A stretch of DNA of 64,000 nucleotides from Mycobacterium sp. AT1 (GTDB lineage Bacteria; Actinomycetota; Actinomycetes; Mycobacteriales; Mycobacteriaceae). Shown here piece by piece: positions 46,539 to 54,678 of this stretch. The stretch spans positions 36,615 to 100,614 of the forward strand of contig NZ_MVOC01000031.1 of NCBI RefSeq assembly GCF_002043095.1, written 5' to 3'. The notes beneath the pieces are model-generated. The model did no database searches. It was given only the letters and a program-made list of their open reading frames with translations, and had not been told where the DNA came from. The position numbers were made by a program, and so were the translations under genes. Positions within the stretch are counted from its first letter, which is position 1. Each line of letters opens with the position of its first letter.

Positions 46539-47818
46539 GTCACCGCGAGCAACGCGATGTCGTCATGCTGGCGACCGTCGAGGTATTCGAGGACGTCCTG
46601 TTCGATGGCCTCACAGAGCACTTCCGGGTCGGCGCCCGCATAGCGGGGCAGCAGCCCGAGCAGCCGGTCGACGCCGTACAAGCCGTCGACGCCCATCGCC
46701 TCGTCCACTCCGTCGGTGAACATCAGCATGGTGTCACCCGACGCGAGGTTGACGGTGACGGGCCGGTACTGCACTCTCGCCACCATCCCGACGGCAGTGC
46801 CGCTGACCCCGACCGGCTCGACCCGGCCGTCGGCTCGCAGCACGATTGGTGCCGGGTGGCCCGCCGAGGCCACGTCGACCACGAACCGCCCTTCGGCTTC
46901 GCGGCGCATCCGTGCGCACACCAACGTGACGAAGTCCTTCGTGTGCTCGTCGAAGAGCACGGTGTTCAGCGCATCCAGCACGACTTCTGGTCGGCGATCG
47001 AAATGGCATGCGGTGCGGATGCTTTGGCGAGTTCGACCAGTGAGCGCGGCCGCCTCGACACCCTTGCCCGACACGTCGCCGACCGAGAGCAACCAGTCGT
47101 CCCCTCGACCGTGGACGTCGTAGAAGTCACCACCGATGTCCAGATGCTCGGCAGCGGGCCGGTATCTGGCGGCCAACCGGGCCCCGTCGACGCTGGGAAG
47201 CGACGGCGGCCGGAGGCTGCGCTGCAGCACCGTCGCGATGCGGCCACGCTCCTCGTAGAGCCTGGCGGAGTCCAACGCCATCGCGGCGCGAGTTGCCACT
47301 CGCTCGGCGGCGGTCACGTCCCGGTCGTCGAAACCCCTTCCCTCACAGCGGATCATCACCAACGCACCGATCGTGGTGCCCCGCGCGGTCAGTCCTACGG
47401 TGAGTAGATCCGCTGGCCGCATGGTGGCGGCCTCGGCAGCGAGTCGGGGATGCGGAATCATGCCGGCGAGATCGGCCTCCGCCTCGGCATCCGTCATGAC
47501 GTGCCGCAACTCCGTGCCGCCGGTCCTCAGTGCGCGACCAAGCTCGGTGTCGGCGATGGCCGACGCCGAGACCACGGCGTGAAAACCGGCGTCGTCGCCA
47601 CCGACGATGGTCAGCGCGCCCTGACGGTCACCGGGAAGGACGACCATCGCCCAGTCGGCGAGGCGGGGACGGATCATGGTCAGCAGCCGAAGGGCGGTTC
47701 GGCGCAAGTTCAGCGAACCGGCCAGTCCGACGCCGATGTCCTCGACGAACTGGTCCCAGGCGCGCAGCTCTGCAGCGGGGTCCGAGGGTTGACAAGGGAC
47801 CGTCTGGTTGAACGCCAT
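46526..47818 (-). CDS. GAF-SpoIIE (PP2C-type) serine phosphatase
   Basis: This 430-residue protein starts at the ATG at 47818, preceded by GTGGGGA. Residues about 25-195 form a GAF-type sensor domain (ADLLTVGLTARGTTIGALVM, FDDRDVTAAERVA). Residues about 205-430 form the RsbU/SpoIIE phosphatase with LDIGGDFYDV, SVGDVSGKGVEAA, FTDGVDEAM and HDDIALLAV, which supply the Mn/Mg-binding Asp residues. Such enzymes dephosphorylate STAS antagonists. It heads the four-gene signalling operon ending with a STAS protein. It is a second phosphatase in addition to the one inside the hybrid. Confidence 0.9.
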   Translation of the reverse strand: MAFNQTVPCQPSDPAAELRAWDQFVEDIGVGLAGSLNLRRTALRLLTMIRPRLADWAMVVLPGDRQGALTIVGGDDAGFHAVVSASAIADTELGRALRTGGTELRHVMTDAEAEADLAGMIPHPRLAAEAATMRPADLLTVGLTARGTTIGALVMIRCEGRGFDDRDVTAAERVATRAAMALDSARLYEERGRIATVLQRSLRPPSLPSVDGARLAARYRPAAEHLDIGGDFYDVHGRGDDWLLSVGDVSGKGVEAAALTGRTRQSIRTACHFDRRPEVVLDALNTVLFDEHTKDFVTLVCARMRREAEGRFVVDVASAGHPAPIVLRADGRVEPVGVSGTAVGMVARVQYRPVTVNLASGDTMLMFTDGVDEAMGVDGLYGVDRLLGLLPRYAGADPEVLCEAIEQDVLEYLDGRQHDDIALLAVTCGD

Positions 47819-48014
47819 AGTCCCCACTTCCCGGCGCGTCGTCGCGACGAATCAAACTGCCATGTCGACGTCGTGGACCGCACGACGTCGACAGGCTGGA
47901 AGCTCAACCACCGACCAACTTACCGATCTTGAGAGGTTAAGGCGAGCCGCGGACCCCCGCGACCGCAAATCTGACGTAGACGTAAGTCCCCCGACAAACG
48001 GGTATGCCGACGCA
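47819..48014. promoter_or_regulatory. Divergent promoter region; GGGTAT box before the LLM-amylase operon
   Basis: These 196 noncoding bases separate the signalling operon (minus) and the LLM/trehalose-synthase-like operon (plus). On the plus strand GGGTAT (48000-48005) ends 9 bases before the ATG at 48015, matching the -10 of mycobacterial SigF/SigB-type promoters with little or no leader. A matching GTTT-type -35 is not evident. No convincing promoter was found for the minus strand. Confidence 0.35.
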
Positions 48015-49004
48015 ATGACCGTCATCGGATTCCACTGCTCGCACGAGCAGATCAGTCCCGCGCAACTTCTCCGCGACGTCCAACACGCCGAACACGCCGG
48101 CTTCACCGCAGGCATGTCGTCGGACCACCTCAGTCCATGGAGCACCCGGCAGAACGAATCGGGTTTCGCCTGGTCGTTCCTCGGGGCCGCCATGGCGACC
48201 ACCGAGCTGCCGTTCGGGGTGGTCAACGCGCCGGGGCAGCGCTACCACCCGGCGATCGTCGCCCAGGCCATCGCGACGCTGGCGCAGATGTTTCCCGGCA
48301 GATTCTGGGCGGCGCTGGGTTCGGGCGAGGCGTCCAACGAGCGCGTGACCGGGCAGGAGTGGCCGCGCAAGGAGGTACGCGACCGTCGACTCGTCGAGTG
48401 CGTCGACGTGATCCGCCGGTTGTTGAAGGGCGAAGAGGTCAGCCACGACGGTCTCGTCCAGGTCAACCGCGCCCAGCTGTGGACGCTGCCGGATCGGGTC
48501 CCCGACCTCGTCGGGCCTGCCGTCACCGAAGCGACGGCCGCCCGGCATGCCGCCTGGGCCGACGGGCTCATCACCGTCAACCAGCCCGCGGAGACCCTCC
48601 GACGGGTTCTCGACGCCTACCGCGGGGCGGGCGGACGCGGTCCGGCTCGCTTGCAGATCCACCTGAGCTGGGCACCCACCGACGACGAGGCCATCTCCGT
48701 TGCGTGCGACCAGTGGCGCACCAACGTATTCGGTCCGCCGGTGGCATGGGATCTCGAGTCGGTCGAGGCCTTCGACGTCATCGGCAGGCACGTCACCCCC
48801 GAGCAGGTGAGGTCGTCGGTGCGGGTGTCGAGCGAGTTGGGGCAGCACGCACAGTGGCTCGCCGAGTACGTCGAGCAGGGCTGGGACGAGTTGTACCTGC
48901 ACTTCGTCGGCCAACATCAGAGCGCATTCATCGACGCCTTCGGTGAACACGTGCTGCCGCAACTCTCCCCGACCGCGCCAGCGACGACTCCGGTGATGGC
49001 ATGA
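48015..49004 (+). CDS. Luciferase-like flavin-dependent oxidoreductase (LLM class)
   Basis: This 329-residue TIM-barrel protein of the bacterial-luciferase superfamily starts at the ATG at 48015 (MTVIGFHCSH). HAEHAGFTAGMSSDHLSPW near residue 25, FGVVNAPGQRYHPAIVAQA near 65 and FPGRFWAALGSGEASNE near 94 are the fold's conserved segments. The short form resembles a group described as probable non-F420 flavin oxidoreductases found beside trehalose-synthase-like genes, which fits the next gene. The cofactor (FMN or F420) and substrate are unknown. It overlaps the next gene by ATGA. Confidence 0.82.
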   Translation: MTVIGFHCSHEQISPAQLLRDVQHAEHAGFTAGMSSDHLSPWSTRQNESGFAWSFLGAAMATTELPFGVVNAPGQRYHPAIVAQAIATLAQMFPGRFWAALGSGEASNERVTGQEWPRKEVRDRRLVECVDVIRRLLKGEEVSHDGLVQVNRAQLWTLPDRVPDLVGPAVTEATAARHAAWADGLITVNQPAETLRRVLDAYRGAGGRGPARLQIHLSWAPTDDEAISVACDQWRTNVFGPPVAWDLESVEAFDVIGRHVTPEQVRSSVRVSSELGQHAQWLAEYVEQGWDELYLHFVGQHQSAFIDAFGEHVLPQLSPTAPATTPVMA

Positions 49005-50683
49005 GAAGCGTTGACGGCGGCGACCTTTGGTGGAAGAGCGCCGTCTTCTACTGTGCCGACGTCGAGACGTTCTTCGACTCCAACGGCGACGGCACCGGTG
49101 ACATCCGCGGGATGTCGGACCGCATCGAGTACCTCGCCGACCTCGGCGTGACCTGCCTGTGGCTGATGCCGTTCTATCCGACGGCCCAAAAGGACGACGG
49201 GTACGACATCGTCGACTTCTTCGGGGTGGATCCCCGCTTGGGGAACCTCGGCGACTTCGTCGAGTTGGTGCGCACCGCGCGGGCCGCCGGGATCCGGGTG
49301 ATCGTCGACTTCGTCATGAACCACACCTCCGACGCGCACCCGTGGTTCAAGTCCGCCCGCCGCAGCGTCGACGACCCATATCGCGACTACTACGTGTGGA
49401 GCGCGACGGAGCCGAAGTCCAGCCCGAAGGACGTGGTGTTCCCGGACCAGGAGGACAGCATCTGGGAGCTGGACCCCAAGACGAACGAGTGGTATCTCCA
49501 CCACTTCTACAAGCATCAGCCAGACCTCAACATCGCCAATCCCAAGGTGCAGGAGGAGATCTCGCGGACGCTGGGATTCTGGCTCGAGCTCGGCGTCTCG
49601 GGGTTCCGGATCGACGCGGTCCCCTTCCTGTTCGCCAAGGATTCCGTGCCCGGTGAGCCGGGCGCCTTCGACCCGTACGAATACCTCGGCGACGTGCGGA
49701 ACTTCGTCACTCGCCGCGTCGGCGACGCGGTGCTCCTCGGCGAGGTCAACGTCGCATACAAGGATCAGAAGAAGTTCTTCGGCGGACCCGACGGCGACGG
49801 GCTGAACATGCAGTTCGACTTCATCGGGATGCAGAACATCTACCTGTCGCTCGCCCGCGGCGACGCGCGGCCGCTCGCGAAGGCCATCAGGCAACGGCCA
49901 AGTATCGACATCACCAGTCAGTGGGCCAACTTCGTGCGCAACCACGACGAGCTGACCCTCGACAAGCTGACCGACGCCGAACGTCAGGAGGTCTTCGACG
50001 CGTTCGGTCCCGACCCGGACATGCAGCTCTACGACCGCGGACTCCGGCGACGGTTGCCGACCATGGTCGGCGGTGACGAGCGCCGGATGCGATTGGTGTA
50101 CTCACTGGCCTTCTCCTTGCCGGGCAGTCCGGTGCTGTTCTACGGCGAGGAGATCGGGATGGGTGAAAACCTGGACATTCCAGGACGATTGGCCGTCCGC
50201 AGCCCGATGCAGTGGACGGGCGGCAGCAACGGCGGCTTCTCGACGGCGGCGAAGCGCAGGCTCACCCGACCCATGCCCGACGGCCTGTTCGGCCCGGATC
50301 GGGTCAACGTCGCCGCCCAGCGGCGCGACCACCAGTCGTTCTGGTGGTTCATCCGCGACCTCGTCTACACCTATCGCCAACAGCCGGAGATCGGCTGGTC
50401 GACCGCCGAAGTGCTGAAGCAACCGCACCGCTCGGTGTTGGCTCGCGTGTGCCGCGAAGAGGAATCGGGCTGGCAGATGTTGGCGCTGCACAATTTTGGC
50501 GCCGAGGGCGTCCTGGTGCCGATCGAACTGTCCGACGCACCCCCCGGCTCGGTGTTGGTCAACCTGCTCGACGGGCTCACCGAGCAACCGTTCGACGACT
50601 CCGGCCGAGCTGAACTCGAGTTGGGCCCGTACGGCTACCGGTGGCTGAGGCTGGTCCGCCCCGGCGACGACCCGATCATCTGA
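49001..50683 (+). CDS. Trehalose-synthase-like GH13 alpha-amylase family protein
   Basis: This 560-residue (beta/alpha)8 glycoside hydrolase starts with LWWKSAVFYCADVETFFDSN, typical of the TreS/maltose-glucosyltransferase subfamily. Catalytic motifs are visible: DFVMNHTS (residue about 103), GFRIDAV (nucleophile Asp205), GEVNVAYKD (acid/base Glu248) and FVRNHDELTL (Asp316). It probably interconverts or transfers glucose in alpha-linked disaccharides. It is shorter than the usual TreS and has no fused maltokinase. Coupled to the LLM gene and lying opposite a stress-signalling operon, it may serve osmolyte or compatible-solute metabolism. Confidence 0.85.
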   Translation: MRSVDGGDLWWKSAVFYCADVETFFDSNGDGTGDIRGMSDRIEYLADLGVTCLWLMPFYPTAQKDDGYDIVDFFGVDPRLGNLGDFVELVRTARAAGIRVIVDFVMNHTSDAHPWFKSARRSVDDPYRDYYVWSATEPKSSPKDVVFPDQEDSIWELDPKTNEWYLHHFYKHQPDLNIANPKVQEEISRTLGFWLELGVSGFRIDAVPFLFAKDSVPGEPGAFDPYEYLGDVRNFVTRRVGDAVLLGEVNVAYKDQKKFFGGPDGDGLNMQFDFIGMQNIYLSLARGDARPLAKAIRQRPSIDITSQWANFVRNHDELTLDKLTDAERQEVFDAFGPDPDMQLYDRGLRRRLPTMVGGDERRMRLVYSLAFSLPGSPVLFYGEEIGMGENLDIPGRLAVRSPMQWTGGSNGGFSTAAKRRLTRPMPDGLFGPDRVNVAAQRRDHQSFWWFIRDLVYTYRQQPEIGWSTAEVLKQPHRSVLARVCREEESGWQMLALHNFGAEGVLVPIELSDAPPGSVLVNLLDGLTEQPFDDSGRAELELGPYGYRWLRLVRPGDDPII

Positions 50684-51536
50684 CGGGCGCGGCGAGCTCC
50701 GTCGCCGGCGACGGTTCGGCCTCGGCACTTGTGCTGGCGTTCGCCACCAGTTGATACAGCGGCGTGCCCCAGGCGTGCGCCCCGCTGCTGGCGGGGGCAT
50801 ACGAGGTGTGGATGGCGAGCGCCGTCGGTGACAACGCGTCGGACTCGGTGTCGGGATCTGCGTCGCAGACCGGGTCGCCCACGTCGCAGACGCTGACGGT
50901 TCGCGCCCCCATCTCGGGCGGCAGCACCGACGTGGGGGCCGAGGCCAGGAAGGAGTGCTCCTGCGCGACGCCCTTGCCCGCACTGGGCACGACCGCGGTC
51001 GACCCGAGGTTGATCGTGGTGTCGGCCGGCAGCCGGTCGCCGTCGGCGATCAGCAGCGCCGCCGCGACGTGGGGATCGTCGGCGAGGTCGTGCAGGTTGC
51101 GGTGGATGACCATCGCGCCCTGCGAGTAGCCGGCGAGCACCACCTTGGTCGTGGGGCACCGCTCGGTGAACGCCTCGAACTGTTCGGCGGCGGCGTCGGT
51201 TCCCGCCTCCACGCTGTCCATGAACCCCATCCAGCCTCCGAGGCCGCCACCCAGGGGGACGGGTGCCGCGGGGTACTGAACTGCTTCGGCGGTGATCGTC
51301 TGCCCGCTCGCCGCCAGCTGGGCCTGCAACTGCTGAAACGACTGGTAGACCACGGGGCCCATGCCGCCGTTGGCGGTCAGGCCTGCTCCGTCGCGCTGAC
51401 CCGAGCCGGCGGCGCCGAGCCAGTGGAAGTCACCGCACCCTGGCGCCGCGCCAGCGGTTGCCGGTCCTGTGATCGTGGCAACGCCGGCCAGCGCGCTGCC
51501 TGCAACCAAGACGGCCATTCCGAAACGACGAAACAC
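50676..51536 (-). CDS. Secreted cutinase-like serine esterase
   Basis: This 286-residue protein starts at GTG 51536, supported by GGAGGGG eight bases upstream; the longer frame to 51686 lacks such a site. A signal peptide is clear (about residues 1-32, hydrophobic MAVLVAGSALAGVATI, cleavage near AGAAP). The mature part begins CGDFHWLGAAGSGQRDG, with the pentapeptide VLAGYSQGAM (Ser139), VCDVGDPVCD (catalytic Asp region with paired Cys) and TALAIHTSY or AHAWG (His region). This matches mycobacterial cutinase-like culture-filtrate esterases. It overlaps the convergent amylase-family gene by 8 bases. Confidence 0.85.
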   Translation of the reverse strand: MFRRFGMAVLVAGSALAGVATITGPATAGAAPGCGDFHWLGAAGSGQRDGAGLTANGGMGPVVYQSFQQLQAQLAASGQTITAEAVQYPAAPVPLGGGLGGWMGFMDSVEAGTDAAAEQFEAFTERCPTTKVVLAGYSQGAMVIHRNLHDLADDPHVAAALLIADGDRLPADTTINLGSTAVVPSAGKGVAQEHSFLASAPTSVLPPEMGARTVSVCDVGDPVCDADPDTESDALSPTALAIHTSYAPASSGAHAWGTPLYQLVANASTSAEAEPSPATELAAPVR

Positions 51537-51873
51537 GATGAAGACCCCTCCAACTCTGGCGGCAACGGACGTGGTCGCGCTGCCGCGTTCAGTCGGTTGA
51601 TCGTGCGTATGGGCGTCCGGTGTTACACACGAGGACGCAACCGGGGCCCGCCAGGCGGTTCTTTCGGGCGGACTCTGGACCACCAAGTCCTGTTACGGGC
51701 CATGCCGCCGCATGGCGGCTCGGCCGTCCGCCGATGCCGTGAACAGAGGGTTTCGGCTGGTCGGCGACGACACTCCGCTCCCACACGACGCCTTGACGTG
51801 ACACCGTTCTGGACGATAGAGTTCAGTTCACGTATCTCCAGCGCATTCTAGGTAGCAAAGATAGGATTCGATC
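51537..51873 (+). promoter_or_regulatory. Intergenic region with SigA-type promoter for the lipoprotein pair
   Basis: These 337 bases hold no gene I can support. TTGACG (51793-51798), 18 bases, then TAGAGT (51817-51822) makes a good SigA promoter for the first lipoprotein gene, with a leader of about 45 bases ending in GATAGGA before the ATG at 51874. Confidence 0.5.
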
Positions 51874-52122
51874 ATGAATAGTCGTCTCACCCGTCGTGTC
51901 GCCGCGGGCCTCGGCGTTGCTGCCTTCATCTCCATGGGAGCGCTGACCGCCTGCGGTGGCAGCGAAGAGAAGCCCGCCCCGTCGAGCACCACGGAGACCA
52001 CCACCGCCCCGTCGGTCACGCCCACCGAGAAGAGCATCAACCCCACCGGTGGCAACCTGTTCACCCCGCCCGTCAAGGCTCCGCCGGCGCCGACGGCGAT
52101 CCCCGGCACCCACAACAACTAA
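51874..52122 (+). CDS. Small secreted lipoprotein, copy 1
   Basis: This 82-residue protein has a twin-Arg-like basic start (NSRLTRRVAAG), a hydrophobic stretch (GVAAFISMGA) and the lipobox ALTAC, so Cys27 should be lipidated and the protein anchored to the membrane. The mature part is low complexity: GGSEEKPAPSS, a Thr/Ser/Pro-rich stretch, VTPTEKSI, then PPVKAPPAP. No enzymatic motif is present; role unknown. It is followed 36 bases later by a near-identical gene, and both have the ribosome-binding sequence GATAGGA. Confidence 0.8.
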   Translation: MNSRLTRRVAAGLGVAAFISMGALTACGGSEEKPAPSSTTETTTAPSVTPTEKSINPTGGNLFTPPVKAPPAPTAIPGTHNN

Positions 52123-52158
52123 TCTCGGCGATCTCGAGAACCCGGATAGGACTGCTTC

Positions 52159-52413
52159 ATGACTAGTCGAAACACTCGCCGCGTCGCCGCGGGCCTCGGC
52201 ATCGCGGCGTTCATCTCCATGGGGGCGCTGACCGCCTGCGGTGGCAGCGAAGAGAAGCCCGCCCCGTCGAGCAGCACGGAGAGCTCGACCAGCGCGCCGT
52301 CGGTCACGCCCACCGAGAAGAGCATCAGCCCATCCGGTGGCAACTCCTTCAGCCCGCCGGTCAAGGCGCCGCCGGCACCGACCGGCGTTCCCGGGACCAA
52401 CCACACCGGTTAA
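52159..52413 (+). CDS. Small secreted lipoprotein, copy 2 (tandem paralogue)
   Basis: This 84-residue paralogue shares the RRVAAGLG start, the FISMGALTACGGSEEKPAPS lipobox block and the VTPTEKSI and PPVKAPPAPT blocks with copy 1. It differs mainly in the Ser/Thr spacer and the last five residues. The close similarity across both coding sequence and the GATAGGA leader indicates recent tandem duplication. It probably shares the promoter before copy 1, and a strong terminator follows it. Confidence 0.8.
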   Translation: MTSRNTRRVAAGLGIAAFISMGALTACGGSEEKPAPSSSTESSTSAPSVTPTEKSISPSGGNSFSPPVKAPPAPTGVPGTNHTG

Positions 52414-52440
52414 CCGAACGAGTCCCTTCATCAGGACGAC

Positions 52441-52475
52441 ACGAGGCGGGTCAGTCGACGACTGACCCGCCTCGT
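52441..52475. terminator. Bidirectional hairpin terminator
   Basis: ACGAGGCGGGTCAGT (52441-52455) and its exact complement (52461-52475) form a 15-bp stem with a 5-base loop, followed by TCGTTT. It lies between the lipoprotein pair and the convergent TetR gene and should end both transcripts. Confidence 0.85.
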
Positions 52476-52502
52476 TCGTTTGGACCCGCTGGTCCGAAGT
52501 GG

Positions 52503-53147
52503 CTAGTCCCGCTCCGCGCCGTCGGGCTGGAAGGACCTGATGTAGGCGATCGACGAGTCCAGAGCGGTCTGCATGAGCCGCGGATCGTGGGCCGTCTGCG
52601 AGAGCAGATAGCCGCCCTCGACCGCAGCCAGCAGTCCGGTGGCGAGGGTGGGTGCGTCGACGTCGGCCCGCAGCGCACCCGCGTCCCGCATCCGCTCCAG
52701 CGCCGCCGCCAACAACCCGCGCCACTCGGCGAAGTGCGCCGCAAGGGATTCGCGAGCCCTGTCGTCACTGTCGGACAGTTCGGCCGCGAGCGAGCCGAGT
52801 TCACATCCCCACAGGCCCCGTCGCAGCGCGCAGCGCTGCACCATGGCGTCACGCCAATGGTTGAGGCCGCGGAACGAGTCGACCTTCTCCAGTCGCAGGC
52901 GTTGCCACGACAGAATCTCGTCGGCGCGAATGCTGATCACGTCGTACACCAGATCGGTCTTGTCGTCGAAGTGCTGGTAGAACTGCGACTTGCTCGTCGC
53001 ACTGGACGCGAGCACTTCGTCGATCGTCGTGGCCGCCACCCCGCGCACGTGCATCAACTCCGCTGCCGCTTGGACGATCCGGTTGCGGGTCGCGACGCCT
53101 CGAGAGGTGAGCCTTGGCCGCGTCACGTCGTTCGATGGTGGCGGCAT
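52503..53147 (-). CDS. TetR family transcriptional regulator
   Basis: This 214-residue protein starts at the ATG at 53147 (MPPPSNDVTR); the frame runs to 53207, but that portion covers a palindrome that is likely its operator. The helix-turn-helix (about 20-65) reads RNRIVQAAAELMHVRGVAAT then TIDEVLASSATSKSQFYQHF. The C-terminal domain includes RRGLWGCELGSLAAEL and ALERMRDAGAL, as in the TetR_C group that controls oxidoreductase genes. The target gene is not adjacent; autoregulation is likely. Confidence 0.88.
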   Translation of the reverse strand: MPPPSNDVTRPRLTSRGVATRNRIVQAAAELMHVRGVAATTIDEVLASSATSKSQFYQHFDDKTDLVYDVISIRADEILSWQRLRLEKVDSFRGLNHWRDAMVQRCALRRGLWGCELGSLAAELSDSDDRARESLAAHFAEWRGLLAAALERMRDAGALRADVDAPTLATGLLAAVEGGYLLSQTAHDPRLMQTALDSSIAYIRSFQPDGAERD

Positions 53148-53168
53148 CGTCCAACTGTAGCCCCTTGT

Positions 53169-53186
53169 TTGGACTCTGAAGTCCAA
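53169..53186. promoter_or_regulatory. TetR operator (TTGGACT-N4-AGTCCAA)
   Basis: A perfect 7-bp-arm palindrome starts 22 bases upstream of the TetR start codon. A further half-site GTCCAA lies at 53149-53154, adjacent to the ATG. The position is right for autorepression. Confidence 0.6.
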
Positions 53187-53216
53187 CTCGACTATCCCTG
53201 GGAACATCCTGTGCGA

Positions 53217-54566
53217 CTACTGTTGGGCCGTCCCCAGGGTGACCTGTTTCGTCTCACTGGAACCGGACGGATCCTGATAGGTCAGCGCCACCTCGTCACC
53301 GGGGGCCTTCGACCGCACGGCGGCCACCAGCGCCTCCGGACCGTCGACGACACGACCGTCCACCTTGGTCACCACGACGCCGTTCGGCACGCCTGCGGCC
53401 GCGGCGGGTCCGCCGTCGACCACCTGTGCAACGGTGGCGCCGGACGCGTTGGGGTCGTCGCTCAGCTGCACTCCCAGCGACGCATGGGTGGCCGTGCCGG
53501 TGGAGACCAACTCGGTGGCGATGCGCTTGGCCTGATCCACCGGAATGGCGAAGCCGAGGCCAATCGAACCGCTCTGCCCACCGGACGAACTCGAGCCGCC
53601 GCCCATCGAGGCGATCGCCGAGTTCACCCCGATCAGTCGACCGTTCATGTCGACCAAGGCCCCACCGGAGTTGCCGGGGTTGATGGCCGCGTCGGTCTGG
53701 ATGGCGTTGAGCACCGTCGCCTGACCCTGGCCCTCACCCGCGGTGGCGACCGGGCGGTCCAGTGCACTGACGATGCCCGTCGTCACGGTGCCCTCCAAGC
53801 CAAGCGGCGACCCGACGGCGACCACGTTCTGGCCGACCTTCAGATCCTTCGACGAGCCGATGGCGATCGGGGTCAGGCCCGAAAGGCCTTGCGCGCGAAC
53901 GACGGCGATGTCACTGGAGGGATCGGCACCCACCACGCTGAACGGTGCGGTGCGGCCGTCGGCCAGCGTGACGGTCGCCTTCATGGCCTGGGGCCCCGGG
54001 ACCTCCTGGCCACTTGGGGTGACCTGCGCACCCGCACCGGTCGGTGCGGACGCCAGGGCGGCCACCACGTGGTTGTTGGTCAGTATCAGACCGTTTGGAT
54101 CGAGGACGACGCCGGAGCCCTCTTCGCTCTGACCGCCCATGTCGATCTGCAGCTTCACGACGCTGGGAAGCACCTTCGCCGCCACCGCCTCGACGGAGCC
54201 GCCCGGCAGATCGGCCGCGGGAGGGACCGCAGCCGCCTGGCTCGGCGCGGTGGCGAGGGCAGTCGCGAGACCACTTTCGGCCGACTGGTCGTGCTGACTC
54301 GTCATCACCACCGCGCCGACGCCCGCCGACACCACGGCGATCGCGGCGGCACCGGTGACCATCGCACCGACCCGAGACCGCTTCCGATGGGGCGCGACGG
54401 CGGCCATCGGCGCCGTGTCGGCCGCAGGGTGACTGGCGTATCGCCAGTCATACGGCGACTGCGGCGCGGCGTGGGCGCGATGCGCCGGATTGCGTTGTCC
54501 TGCAGCGGGATCGATGCCGTGCCTCCGGCCGGACGGTTGCATCGGGTACTGCGGGTAGTTCGTCAT
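53217..54566 (-). CDS. Membrane-anchored HtrA/PepD-like serine protease with PDZ domain
   Basis: This 449-residue protein starts at the ATG at 54566 (MTNYPQYPMQ), like the MTN start of mycobacterial PepD; an ATG at 54575 is close by. Residues 1-65 are a Pro/Ala/His-rich cytoplasmic region, 68-88 one membrane helix, about 125-325 a trypsin-like domain with TNNHVV (His166), SSDIAVV (Asp219) and NPGNSGG (Ser300), and about 355-445 a PDZ domain (GGPAAAAGVPNGVVVTKVDG). It should degrade or chaperone damaged proteins outside the membrane. A long antisense open frame across it has no homology. Confidence 0.9.
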   Translation of the reverse strand: MTNYPQYPMQPSGRRHGIDPAAGQRNPAHRAHAAPQSPYDWRYASHPAADTAPMAAVAPHRKRSRVGAMVTGAAAIAVVSAGVGAVVMTSQHDQSAESGLATALATAPSQAAAVPPAADLPGGSVEAVAAKVLPSVVKLQIDMGGQSEEGSGVVLDPNGLILTNNHVVAALASAPTGAGAQVTPSGQEVPGPQAMKATVTLADGRTAPFSVVGADPSSDIAVVRAQGLSGLTPIAIGSSKDLKVGQNVVAVGSPLGLEGTVTTGIVSALDRPVATAGEGQGQATVLNAIQTDAAINPGNSGGALVDMNGRLIGVNSAIASMGGGSSSSGGQSGSIGLGFAIPVDQAKRIATELVSTGTATHASLGVQLSDDPNASGATVAQVVDGGPAAAAGVPNGVVVTKVDGRVVDGPEALVAAVRSKAPGDEVALTYQDPSGSSETKQVTLGTAQQ

Positions 54567-54678
54567 GTGGGCCATACCTTCTGGAGTCGGGCAGCAAAGT
54601 GTTGACCCCACGGTGCCCTCGCCGGCTGAGACGTGACTGAGAGCCAGATCGGTACAGTCGAAGACTTTTCGGCGGGCG

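Noticed and set aside
52441..52475. Attachment site or transposon end
   Set aside because: A perfect stem with a short loop between convergent genes is better explained as a terminator. No integrase or transposase is present.
52587..54605. 672-codon open frame across the TetR and HtrA genes on the other strand
   Set aside because: Both minus-strand genes have clear motifs, and the plus-strand translation is His/Arg-rich shadow sequence.
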